6,336 nt of DNA from Pseudomonadota bacterium (GTDB lineage: Bacteria > Pseudomonadota > Alphaproteobacteria > Azospirillales > Azospirillaceae), in assembly GCA_023412175.1 (NCBI GenBank), contig JAEYOB010000046.1, positions 1-6,336 on the forward strand. The letters run 5' to 3'. Under the pieces are notes generated by a model that was not told where the DNA came from, made no database searches, and worked only from the letters and a program-made list of their open reading frames with translations. How positions within the stretch are numbered: position 1 is the first letter of the stretch; every line of letters begins with the position of its first letter. A program made the position numbers and the translations under genes. Positions 1-6,115 of the stretch are shown here, in pieces.

Positions 1-1260
1 GGCAACGGCGGCGAGCACGTCGGCCTGACCAGCCACACGATCCGCGTCGACCTCGACAAGATCGACCGGCTGGTCAACATGGTCGGCGAGATGGTCATCA
101 CCCAGGCGATGATCGCCGAGCACGTCCGCGAGCTTCCCCCCGGCGAGTTCCAGGAGCTGCTGGAGGGCCTGGAGCAGCTGGCGCAGCACACCCGCGAGCT
201 GCGCGAGAGCGTCATGTCGATCCGCGCCCAGCCGGTGTCCAGCGTGTTCAGCCGCATGCCGCGGCTGGTGCGCGAGCTGGCGACGGAGACCGGCAAGGAG
301 GTGACGCTGGTGACCTCCGGCGAGACCACCGAAGTGGACAAGACGGTGGTGGAGAACCTCGTCGATCCGCTGACCCACATGATCCGCAACTCCATCGACC
401 ACGGGCTGGAGACGCCGGAGGAGCGCGAGCGCGTCGGCAAGCCGCGCGCAGGCACCGTGCACCTGTCGGCACAGCACCGCTCGGGCCGCATCGTCATCGA
501 GGTGGCGGACAACGGCCGCGGCATCAACCGCGCCCGCGTGCTGTCCAAGGCCATCGAGAAGGGGCTGGTGCCGACCGGCGCCAACATGTCGGACGAGGAG
601 ATCGACAACCTGATCTTCCTGCCCGGCTTCTCCACCGCGGACAAGGTGTCCAACATCTCTGGCCGCGGCGTCGGCATGGACGTGGTGCGGCGGAACATCT
701 CCAGCTTGGGCGGGCGCATCGGCGTCTACTCGACGCCGGGCGAGGGCTCGCGCTTCGTGCTGTCGCTGCCGCTGACGCTGGCCGTGCTCGACGGCATGGT
801 GATCTCGGTCGGCGAGGAGCGCTTCGTGCTGCCGCTCACCAACATCGTCGAGAGCCTGCGGCCAAAGCCCGCGGACCTGCACGGGCTGGTCGGCAAGTGC
901 GATGTGATGATGGCGCGCGGCGAGTATGTGCGGCTCGTCCACCTGCACCAGCTGTTCGGCATCCCCGACGCCGTCACCGACGCCACCAGGGCGCTGGTGG
1001 TGCTGGTGGAGACCGAGGACGGCTCGCGCCTCGGCCTCGTGGTGGACGAGGTGCTGGGCCAGCAGCAGGTGGTCATCAAGAGCCTTGAGGCCAACTTCCG
1101 CCGCCTCGACGGCGTGGCGGCGGCCACCATCCTGGGCGACGGCCGCGTCGCCCTGATCCTCGACGTGGCGGGCTTGCGCGAGATGAGCAAGCACGTCGAA
1201 TCCTCCGGGAGCAGCCGGCCGGTGGCCGCACTGCCCGCCCCCGAACTCGCAACGGTTTGA
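1..1260 (+). CDS. cheA: Chemotaxis histidine kinase CheA, C-terminal part (5'-truncated by window)
   Basis: Cytosolic sensor kinase that autophosphorylates on an Hpt histidine and passes phosphate to CheY and CheB. Frame 1 is open from base 1, giving 419 residues without the N-terminal P1/P2 domains, which lie upstream. Visible domains, numbered from base 1: P3 dimerisation (about 11-112, with RVDLDKIDRLVNMVGEMV and the RELRESVMSIRAQP turn); P4 ATPase (about 115-260) with an intact N box (HMIRNSIDHG, 126-135), G1 box DNGRG (170-174), G2 box GRGVGMD (221-227) and GEGSRF; and P5, the CheW-like regulatory domain (about 261-405). All ATP-binding signatures are present, so the kinase looks active. 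The full protein would be some 650-750 residues if typical. The TGA stop is 8 bases before the cheW ATG and forms part of its ribosome-binding site, which implies co-transcription. Domain assignment is secure. Which chemosensory pathway it serves is not shown by this fragment. Confidence 0.97.
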   Translation, partial: GNGGEHVGLTSHTIRVDLDKIDRLVNMVGEMVITQAMIAEHVRELPPGEFQELLEGLEQLAQHTRELRESVMSIRAQPVSSVFSRMPRLVRELATETGKEVTLVTSGETTEVDKTVVENLVDPLTHMIRNSIDHGLETPEERERVGKPRAGTVHLSAQHRSGRIVIEVADNGRGINRARVLSKAIEKGLVPTGANMSDEEIDNLIFLPGFSTADKVSNISGRGVGMDVVRRNISSLGGRIGVYSTPGEGSRFVLSLPLTLAVLDGMVISVGEERFVLPLTNIVESLRPKPADLHGLVGKCDVMMARGEYVRLVHLHQLFGIPDAVTDATRALVVLVETEDGSRLGLVVDEVLGQQQVVIKSLEANFRRLDGVAAATILGDGRVALILDVAGLREMSKHVESSGSSRPVAALPAPELATV

Positions 1261-1268
1261 GGCCCAGC

Positions 1269-1808
1269 ATGAGCACTTCGACCGCGCTCGCCCCCGTCGG
1301 CGCCGCCCGTACCGATGCCGTCGTCGCCACCGCGCACGACGAGCAGTACGTCACCTTCACGGTCGGCTCGGAAGAGTACGGCGTCAACATCCTGGCGGTG
1401 CGGGAGATCCGCGGCTGGACGCAGGAAAGCCGGCTGCCGAACCTGCCGGACTTCGTGCGGGGCGTCATCAACCTGCGCGGCATCATCATCCCGATCTTCG
1501 ACCTGCGCGCCCGCTTCGGCGGCGGCCCGACCGAGGTGACGCCGCGCCACGTGGTGGTGGTGATCCAGGTCGGCGAGCGCACGCGCGGCATCCTGGTGGA
1601 CGCCATCTCCGACATCCTCGCCATCGGCGCGGCCGAGATCAAGCCGCCCCCGGACGTGGACGCCGGCCTGATCGACGCCGAGTACCTCAGCGGCCTCTAC
1701 ACCGCCGACAGCCGCATGGTGACGCTGCTCAACGTCGAGCACCTGTTCGCCGTCGAGGCCACCGACGCCGAGCCGGCCGCCATGAAGGCGCTGGAGGCGC
1801 ACGTCTAG
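1269..1808 (+). CDS. cheW: Chemotaxis coupling protein CheW
   Basis: Scaffold protein that links receptor tips to the P5 domain of CheA in the chemosensory array. The product has 179 residues. A single CheW domain (about residues 25-165) follows a 24-residue Ala/Thr-rich leader. Diagnostic segments are the beta strands YVTFTVGSEEYGVNI, the VREIRG motif, and FVRGVINLRGIIIPIFDLR, the receptor/kinase-binding core. The ATG at 1269 was chosen because GAGG at 1259-1262 lies 6 bases upstream and overlaps the cheA stop. A TTG at 1257 in the same frame would add four residues and lacks a better site. The length is typical for CheW or slightly long because of the N- and C-terminal tails (the last ~15 residues are Ala/Glu-rich). 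The gene is followed by an unusually long gap for this tightly packed cluster. Confidence 0.96.
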   Translation: MSTSTALAPVGAARTDAVVATAHDEQYVTFTVGSEEYGVNILAVREIRGWTQESRLPNLPDFVRGVINLRGIIIPIFDLRARFGGGPTEVTPRHVVVVIQVGERTRGILVDAISDILAIGAAEIKPPPDVDAGLIDAEYLSGLYTADSRMVTLLNVEHLFAVEATDAEPAAMKALEAHV

Positions 1809-1810
1809 GC

Positions 1811-1828
1811 AAAGGGCAGGATCCCTTT
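1811..1828 (+). repeat. Short inverted repeat after cheW
   Basis: AAAGGG (1811-1816) and CCCTTT (1823-1828) form a 6-bp stem with a 6-base loop, three bases after the cheW stop codon. A second weak stem (CCTC-GAAA-GAGG, about 1836-1847) follows. There is no T tract after either stem, so this is not a convincing intrinsic terminator. It could protect the 3' end of a cheA-cheW transcript or be part of a repeat element. Seen directly in sequence; function unknown. Confidence 0.35.
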
Positions 1829-1926
1829 CCCTTCCCCTCGAAAGAGGAGGCGGGCAACCCCGGACAGAAGGTGACGGCATGGCGCGCGGGGGCGGCTGGT
1901 TCGTTTCGAGCATCGGTATCGCGCGG

Positions 1927-1965
1927 GGACGGCGGCCCCTCTCCGGGCTTCGCCCGCCGCCGGCC
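1927..1965 (+). repeat. GC-rich imperfect inverted repeat upstream of cheR
   Basis: GGACGGCGGC (1927-1936) can pair with GCCGCCGGCC (1956-1965), giving a 10-bp stem with one mismatch (A1929 against G1963). An alternative nested hairpin is CGGGC-TTC-GCCCG (1944-1956). In such GC-rich DNA some pairing is expected by chance, but nothing comparable was noticed in the other, shorter gaps. It may be a repeat element or an mRNA structure affecting cheR translation. Confidence 0.3.
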
Positions 1966-2096
1966 CTCGTCCGGGCCGCGGGCATGCCCTCCCCTACCGC
2001 GGCGCCCGGCCGCCATGACGTGCACCCAAGAGCGCCACCGCAACGGCCCGCCGCGAGTTCGCGTTCGAACGGCGGCACTACGACATCATCGCCCGC

Positions 2097-2885
2097 ATGA
2101 TCCACCGGCTCGCCGGCATCAGCCTGGCGCCGCACAAGGTGGAGATGGTCTATTCGCGCCTCGCCCGGCGGCTGCGCGACCTGCACCTGAGCGACTTCGA
2201 CAGCTACTGCGAGTTGCTGGAGAGCGAACAGGGCACCCGCGAGGTCAATTTCCTGGTCAACGCGCTGACCACCAACCTGACCAGCTTCTTCCGGGAAGCG
2301 CACCATTTCGACCATTTGCGCGACACCGTGCTGCCGGAGGTGCGCGCCCGCCGGGGGCACGATTCCCACCCGCGCCTGCGCATCTGGTCGGCCGGCTGCT
2401 CCTCGGGGCCGGAGCCCTACACCATCGCCATGGTGCTGGCCTCGTCCATGCCGGACCTGAAGCGCTGGGACGCCCGCATCCTCGCCACCGACATCGACAC
2501 CAACATGGTCGAGACGGCGAAGCGCGGCGCCTACGCGGCGGACTCCGCCAACAGCATCCCGGCATCCCTGCGCGAACGCTTCACCCGCCGCATCCGCGAC
2601 GACGACGGCGAGACAAGGGTCGTGATGGAGGACGAGCTGAAGCGGCTCATCACCTTCAAGCCGCTCAACCTGCTGGAACCCTGGCCGATGAAGGGGCCGT
2701 TCGACGCGATCTTCTGCCGCAACGTGCTGATCTATTTCGACCGGGCCGGGCGCACCCAGGTGATCGAGAGCTTCGCCCGCATGCTCGCCCCGGAGGGCTG
2801 CCTCTACCTCGGCCATTCGGAAAGCCTGTACGGCGTGTCGGACCGCTTCCGCCAGGGCGGGCCGACCATCTACCGGAGGCTCTGA
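2097..2885 (+). CDS. cheR: Chemoreceptor glutamate methyltransferase CheR (true start uncertain)
   Basis: Uses S-adenosylmethionine to methylate receptor glutamates during adaptation. From the ATG at 2097 the product has 262 residues and closely resembles the enterobacterial type: the helical N-domain motif AGISLAPHKVEMVYSRL, TTNLTSFFREAHHF (55-71), the SAM-binding strand IWSAGCSSGPEPY (96-108), ATDIDT (130-135), PLNLL (189-193) and FDAIFCRNVLIYF (202-214). CheR-like sequence continues upstream of 2097 in the same frame (FAFERRHYDIIAR, about 2058-2096), so 2097 is too far downstream. However, no ATG, GTG or TTG lies between the frame's stop at 2016-2018 and 2097. An ATG at 2015 is in another frame and would need a net +1 shift. 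Pro105 replaces the first Glu of the usual GEEPY motif. The gene may be intact with a sequence error, may use an unusual initiation, or may be damaged. cheD follows after three bases. Confidence 0.9.
   Translation: MIHRLAGISLAPHKVEMVYSRLARRLRDLHLSDFDSYCELLESEQGTREVNFLVNALTTNLTSFFREAHHFDHLRDTVLPEVRARRGHDSHPRLRIWSAGCSSGPEPYTIAMVLASSMPDLKRWDARILATDIDTNMVETAKRGAYAADSANSIPASLRERFTRRIRDDDGETRVVMEDELKRLITFKPLNLLEPWPMKGPFDAIFCRNVLIYFDRAGRTQVIESFARMLAPEGCLYLGHSESLYGVSDRFRQGGPTIYRRL
2875..2879 (+). promoter_or_regulatory. Ribosome-binding site of cheD inside the cheR end
   Basis: GGAGG at 2875-2879 lies 9 bases before the cheD ATG at 2889 and overlaps the last codons of cheR. This supports the chosen cheD start and translational coupling between the two genes. 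Confidence 0.6.
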
Positions 2886-2888
2886 GGC

Positions 2889-3515
2889 ATGGCCATCGAC
2901 GCGGGCCGCCGCTCGGCCGAGAGGCGCCACGGCGGCAGCTACTACAACCCGCAGTTCCGCGCCCAGACGCTGAAGGTCTTCCTGGGCCACCATTTGGTCA
3001 GCGACAAGCCGGACGTGATGATGGTGACCACGCTGGGCTCCTGCGTGGCGGCCTGCGTGTGCGACCCCGAAGCGGCGGTCGGCGGCATGAACCATTTCCT
3101 GCTGCCCGACGTGCCGGAATCCGAGATCGACCACGCCGGCGCCGGCGCACGCTACGGCAGCGTCGCCATGGAGCGCCTGATCAACGAGATCCTGGCGCGC
3201 GGCGGCAGGCGGTCGCGGCTGGAGGTCAAGCTGTTCGGCGGCGCGCGGGTGATCGAGTCCAGCCTGGACGTCGGCCGCAAGAACGCGGCCTTCGCCCTGG
3301 ACTATGTGCGCCGCGAGGGGTTGAAGCTGGTCGGGCAGGACTTCGGCGGCGGCTCGGCCCGCCGGGTGCACTACTTCCCGCACACCGGGCGAGCCATGCG
3401 CAAGCTCTTGCGTCCGGAGGCGCTGTCCGACACGATCAACCAGGAATTGCACTTCATGTCCTCCCTGCGGCAGCAACCGATCGAGGGCGACGTGGAACTG
3501 TTCACGGAGGACTAG
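2889..3515 (+). CDS. cheD: Chemoreceptor glutamine deamidase CheD
   Basis: Hydrolyses specific receptor glutamines to glutamates so they can be methylated. In many bacteria it also binds the phosphatase CheC, which is not seen here. The product has 208 residues. The catalytic region is clear: TTLGSC with the nucleophile Cys52 and a threonine (Thr47/Thr48) just before it, then His69 in GGMNHFLLP. The Cys-to-His spacing of 17 matches the Thermotoga enzyme as I recall it. Other family marks are the motif KLFGGARVI, which includes the conserved GGA turn, and the glycine-rich DFGGGSARRVHYFPHTG. It has an N-terminal extension of about 25 residues and a C-terminal tail ending GDVELFTED. ATG 2889 is supported by GGAGG nine bases upstream. 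It sits between cheR and cheB, as expected for an adaptation enzyme in one operon. Confidence 0.96.
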   Translation: MAIDAGRRSAERRHGGSYYNPQFRAQTLKVFLGHHLVSDKPDVMMVTTLGSCVAACVCDPEAAVGGMNHFLLPDVPESEIDHAGAGARYGSVAMERLINEILARGGRRSRLEVKLFGGARVIESSLDVGRKNAAFALDYVRREGLKLVGQDFGGGSARRVHYFPHTGRAMRKLLRPEALSDTINQELHFMSSLRQQPIEGDVELFTED

Positions 3516-3520
3516 GCGTC

Positions 3521-4582
3521 ATGGCGAGGCCGATCCGCGTCGTGGTGGTCGACGACAGCAGCCTGATGCGCGAGATGCTCACCGCGATCCTGGGATCCGA
3601 ACCGGGCATCGAGGTGGCGGGGGCCGCGCGCGACCCCTACGAGGCGCGCGAACTGATCAAGGCGACCAACCCCGACGTCATCACGCTGGACGTCGAGATG
3701 CCGCGCATGGACGGCCTGTCCTTTCTGGAAAAGATCATGACGCTGCGCCCGACGCCGGTGATCATGGTCTCCAGCCTGACCCGCGAGGGCTCGGACGCCG
3801 CGGTGCGGGCGCTGGAACTGGGCGCGGTGGACTGCGTCGCCAAGCCGGCCGGCGCGGAAGGGCACGGGTTCGAGGCCATGGCGGCGGAACTGGTCGCCAA
3901 GATCCGCATGGCGTCCACCGCTCGGCTCACCATGCGCCGGCCGCCCGCCACCGCGCACACGCTGCCGACGCCGCGGCGCGCCGGATCCGGCACCCGCTTC
4001 ATCGCCATCGGCGCCTCCACCGGCGGGGTCGAGCGCATCCGCGACGTGCTCTCCGTCATGCCCGTGGACTGCCCGCCCATCGTCATCACCCAGCACATGG
4101 GCCCCAACTACATGCCGAGCTTCGCCGCCCGGCTCGACAAGCAGACGCCGCCCAGCGTGCGCCTCGCCACCCACGGCGCCCGGCTGGCGCAGGGCGTGGT
4201 CTACATCGCGCCCGGCGACCGCCATCTGGCGGTGGTCAAGGATTCCCAGGGCTTCCACTGCCGGATCGAGGATACGCCGCTGGTCAGCGGGCACCGCCCG
4301 TCGGTGGACGTGCTGTTCCAGTCCGTGGCGGCGTGCGCCGGGCCGAACGCGGTGGGTGTGATCTTAAGCGGCATGGGCCGCGACGGGGCTGCGGGAATGC
4401 TCGCCATGCGCGAGGCCGGGGCCTATACCATTGGTGAGACGGAATCCAGTTGCGTGGTGTATGGAATGCCGCGCGCGGCGCGGGAGGCCGGCGCGGTGGC
4501 GGTGGAGCTGCCGCTGGCGCAGATCCCGGCCGAGATGCTGCGCGCGTTCGACGCCATCGGCGACCGCGCACGGACGACTTGA
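3521..4582 (+). CDS. cheB: Chemotaxis response regulator / receptor methylesterase CheB
   Basis: Removes methyl groups from receptor glutamates and can deamidate receptors. It is activated when CheA phosphorylates its receiver domain. The product has 353 residues. The receiver domain (about 4-125) has the acidic pair Asp11/Asp12, phospho-acceptor Asp57 (TLDVEMP), Ser84 and Lys108 (AKP). A linker of about 30 residues (126-156) is rich in Arg, Thr and Pro. The esterase domain (about 158-345) has the catalytic triad Ser166 (GASTGG), His192 ([12 protein letters not shown]) and Asp288 (GMGRDGAAG). All activity residues are present. The start at 3521 has GGAGG at 3506-3510 ten bases upstream, and the gap after cheD is five bases. 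The same frame stays open upstream through cheD and cheR to 1871 only as a GC-rich shadow. Length and order are typical. Confidence 0.97.
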   Translation: MARPIRVVVVDDSSLMREMLTAILGSEPGIEVAGAARDPYEARELIKATNPDVITLDVEMPRMDGLSFLEKIMTLRPTPVIMVSSLTREGSDAAVRALELGAVDCVAKPAGAEGHGFEAMAAELVAKIRMASTARLTMRRPPATAHTLPTPRRAGSGTRFIAIGASTGGVERIRDVLSVMPVDCPPIVITQHMGPNYMPSFAARLDKQTPPSVRLATHGARLAQGVVYIAPGDRHLAVVKDSQGFHCRIEDTPLVSGHRPSVDVLFQSVAACAGPNAVGVILSGMGRDGAAGMLAMREAGAYTIGETESSCVVYGMPRAAREAGAVAVELPLAQIPAEMLRAFDAIGDRARTT

Positions 4583-4586
4583 GGAG
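4581..4586 (+). promoter_or_regulatory. Ribosome-binding site of the receptor-like gene
   Basis: GAGGAG at 4581-4586 overlaps the cheB stop codon (4580-4582) and lies 6 bases before ATG 4593. It decides this start over the longer in-frame opening at 4431, whose extra residues are out of frame with, and overlap, the conserved end of CheB. Confidence 0.65.
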
Positions 4587-4592
4587 CAGGAC

Positions 4593-5744
4593 ATGGCTTT
4601 CGATTGGCGCGCGCAACCCGCGCTGGACGCGGTGCCCGACATGGCTGCGGCGCCGGCGGCGCACGACCCATCCTCCGCACCCTCCCGCGTCGCCGTGGAT
4701 GTCGACCTGCTGGCGACGTGGCTGGGCTTCGCCGACGTGCAGCGCCGGACGTTGGAAGCCATCCAGGGCGAGCTGACGCGCACCTCCGACCATGTGGAGG
4801 ACGCCACCCTCGACCTGTCGCACCGCTTCCGCGAACTGGCCGAAAAGGCGCTGGAACAGTCCGCCCGCGTCGAGCAGATCGTCGCCATGGCCGGCTCGGT
4901 GGAGATCGACGGCGAGCGCCTGCCGATGGACCAGATGGTCATCGGCATGCAGGAGATGATCGCCGACATGATCGCGAACATCGTCCAGCTCTCCAAGCGC
5001 GCCATGAGCATGGTCTACCTGCTGGACGACGTGCAGAAGGACGTCTCCGAGCTGGAGAAGTCGATCGCCGACATCGATTCCATCAACCGCCAGACCAACT
5101 TCCTGGCCTTGAACGCCACCATCGAGGCGAGCCGCGCCGGCGAGGCCGGCCGAACCTTCGCCGTGGTGGCGCAGGAGGTGCGGCACCTGTCGCGCACCAC
5201 CTCGGAACTGGCCGACCGCATGCGCTCCAAGGTGGGGGCGGTGGTCACCGGCGTGCGCAACGGGCACGACATCCTGCGCGCCATCGCCGACACCGACATG
5301 TCGCCGCAGATGCTCGCCAAGGAGCGCGTCGACAAGACCATGGAAAGCCTGGTCGATCAGACCGAGCACTTCCAGGCCGTGCTGGAGACCGCGGCCGGCG
5401 TGTCCACCGACATGTCGGCCACCATCGGCCGTATGGTCACCGGCATGCAGTTCCAGGACCTGACCAAGCAGCGCCTGGAGGCGGTGGGCGACAGCCTGAC
5501 CGTGATGGCGGCCGGCCTGGAGGAGTTGGAGGACCGTACCCGCGGCAGCCTGCCCGCGGGCACCGACATCCCGATCCCGCAGGCGTGGCTCGACCACCTG
5601 CTCGACCGCTTCCGGTTGAGCGACATGCGCCAGCGGTTCGTGCGGAAGCTGCTGATGGAGGGAACGGCGCTCGACCTGCACGGCGCGCTTGACGTGGATG
5701 CGGGGCAAGACGACAGTTCGGGCGGCGATATCGAGCTGTTCTGA
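4593..5744 (+). CDS. Soluble chemoreceptor-like protein with CheZ-type FQDLTxQ motif
   Basis: The product has 383 residues, is mostly helical, and has no membrane segment or signal peptide, so it should be cytosolic. The MCP hairpin tip is at about 161-200 ([20 protein letters not shown], then [19 protein letters not shown]), the part of receptors that contacts CheA and CheW. No PAS, globin, HAMP or other sensor domain is seen. The N-terminus (1-40) is Ala/Pro-rich, and predicted helices at about 45-103 and 240-317 flank the hairpin. Residues 287-293 read FQDLTKQ. This is the same pattern as the CheZ active site, with Asp289 and Gln293 at the positions of E. coli Asp143 and Gln147. The protein ends [12 protein letters not shown]. 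It may couple a kinase-contacting hairpin to CheY dephosphorylation, or it may be a cytosolic receptor whose motif has another role. It is encoded ten bases after cheB, in the same operon. MCP-domain membership is secure; the phosphatase role is inference. Confidence 0.88.
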   Translation: MAFDWRAQPALDAVPDMAAAPAAHDPSSAPSRVAVDVDLLATWLGFADVQRRTLEAIQGELTRTSDHVEDATLDLSHRFRELAEKALEQSARVEQIVAMAGSVEIDGERLPMDQMVIGMQEMIADMIANIVQLSKRAMSMVYLLDDVQKDVSELEKSIADIDSINRQTNFLALNATIEASRAGEAGRTFAVVAQEVRHLSRTTSELADRMRSKVGAVVTGVRNGHDILRAIADTDMSPQMLAKERVDKTMESLVDQTEHFQAVLETAAGVSTDMSATIGRMVTGMQFQDLTKQRLEAVGDSLTVMAAGLEELEDRTRGSLPAGTDIPIPQAWLDHLLDRFRLSDMRQRFVRKLLMEGTALDLHGALDVDAGQDDSSGGDIELF

Positions 5745-5782
5745 GCACGCGGCCCACAGGCGGACCGGCACCAAAACCCAAT

Positions 5783-5788
5783 GGGGGA
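5783..5788 (+). promoter_or_regulatory. Probable ribosome-binding site deciding the STAS gene start
   Basis: GGGGGA at 5783-5788 lies ten bases before ATG 5799, whereas the upstream in-frame ATG at 5781 is preceded only by an A/C-rich stretch with no purine-rich site. This favours 5799. The site would lie inside the gene if 5781 were used. Confidence 0.4.
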
Positions 5789-5798
5789 CTACGGATCG

Positions 5799-6104
5799 AT
5801 GGATTACGGTATCGACGTCAAGGAGCAGGAGGCGGTGGTCCAGTTAAGGGGCCGCCTTACCTTCAACGATCACGCCAAACTGCGCGCGCTGATCCGCGAA
5901 ATGCTCCAGAACAAGGCCAAACGCCAGGTCCTCGACCTCAGCGCGCTGGAGTTCGTCGATTCGGCGGGCATCGGCATGCTGCTCATCGCCCGCGAGGAGA
6001 TGGCCAACGTCGACAAGGAACTCGTGCTGCGCGCCGCCACCGGCCAGGTCAAGCGCGTGCTGACCGTCGCCCAGCTCAACAAGATCGTCGCCATCGAGGA
6101 ATAA
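5799..6104 (+). CDS. Single STAS domain protein (anti-sigma-factor-antagonist type)
   Basis: Stand-alone STAS protein of 101 residues from ATG 5799, or 107 from the alternative ATG at 5781. The fold is visible as VVQLRGRLTFNDHAKLRALI, then VLDLSALEFVDSAGIGMLLIARE, then ELVLRAATGQVKRVL. Ser55 (DSAG) is at the position phosphorylated in SpoIIAA and RsbV. Family members act as switches whose serine is phosphorylated by an anti-sigma-type kinase and dephosphorylated by a PP2C phosphatase. STAS proteins also occur in chemotaxis clusters, where their role is less clear. Here it lies 54 bases after the receptor-like gene, on the same strand, and 11 bases before an unidentified gene that might be its partner. 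No kinase or phosphatase is visible in the window, so the partner-switch role is inferred from the family. Confidence 0.9.
   Translation: MDYGIDVKEQEAVVQLRGRLTFNDHAKLRALIREMLQNKAKRQVLDLSALEFVDSAGIGMLLIAREEMANVDKELVLRAATGQVKRVLTVAQLNKIVAIEE
6096..6100 (+). promoter_or_regulatory. Possible ribosome-binding site of the last gene
   Basis: GAGGA at 6096-6100, within the last codons of the STAS gene, is 9 bases before an in-frame TTG (6110) and 15 before the ATG (6116). The spacing would fit initiation at TTG better. The choice between the two is unresolved and changes the protein by two residues. Confidence 0.35.
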
Positions 6105-6115
6105 GCCCGTTGGCC

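Larger units (their letters stand above)
1809..2054. other. Structured intergenic gap between cheW and cheR
   Basis: About 245 bases separate the cheW stop from the first recognisable CheR coding sequence, in a cluster whose other gaps are mostly under 12 bases. I recognise no CheY or other gene here. The left end has a pyrimidine run (CCCTTTCCCTTCCCCTC) followed by GAAAGAGGAGG, and the right part is very GC-rich with inverted repeats. The style resembles the dispersed intergenic elements common in GC-rich alphaproteobacteria, but I cannot confirm copies elsewhere. A 73-codon ORF (ATG 1879, stop TGA 2098-2100) runs through it and overlaps the ATG at 2097 as ATGA. Its Arg/Pro/Ser/Ala-rich product looks like a GC-rich shadow frame, though a translated leader cannot be excluded. 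I saw no convincing promoter. Confidence 0.5.

Noticed and set aside
1811..1847. Intrinsic terminator after cheW
   Set aside because: The stems are short (4-6 bp) and no T tract follows. Structure is possible but termination is not supported.
1809..2054. Degraded cheY between cheW and cheR
   Set aside because: I found no receiver motifs (acidic pair, phospho-acceptor Asp, Thr/Ser or Lys-Pro) in any forward frame of the gap.
1879..2100. 73-codon ORF in the cheW-cheR gap ending in an ATGA overlap with ATG 2097
   Set aside because: The composition is that of a shadow frame, and its last third overlaps sequence that encodes the CheR N-terminus in a different frame. Kept only as a possible leader in the gap description.
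726..3476. 916-codon open frame on the minus strand across cheA, cheW, cheR and cheD
   Set aside because: It lies antisense to well-supported genes, and its Ala/Arg/Gly/His-rich product shows no recognisable domain. Long antisense frames are expected in DNA with very high GC at third codon positions.
1871..3520. Upstream extension of the cheB frame through cheR and cheD, giving a possible 903-residue fusion
   Set aside because: The extra 550 residues are Arg/Pro/Gly-rich with no family motif and overlap real cheR and cheD in another frame. CheB has its own ATG and ribosome-binding site at a normal position.
4604..5692. 362-codon plus-strand frame inside the receptor-like gene
   Set aside because: It is out of frame with the conserved MCP hairpin sequence, and its Arg/Gly/Pro-rich product shows no motif. 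It is a shadow.
4284..5774. 496-codon minus-strand frame opposite cheB and the receptor-like gene
   Set aside because: Its His/Gly/Ala-rich content is typical of antisense GC-rich shadows, it has no recognisable domain, and the sense strand has clear conserved genes.
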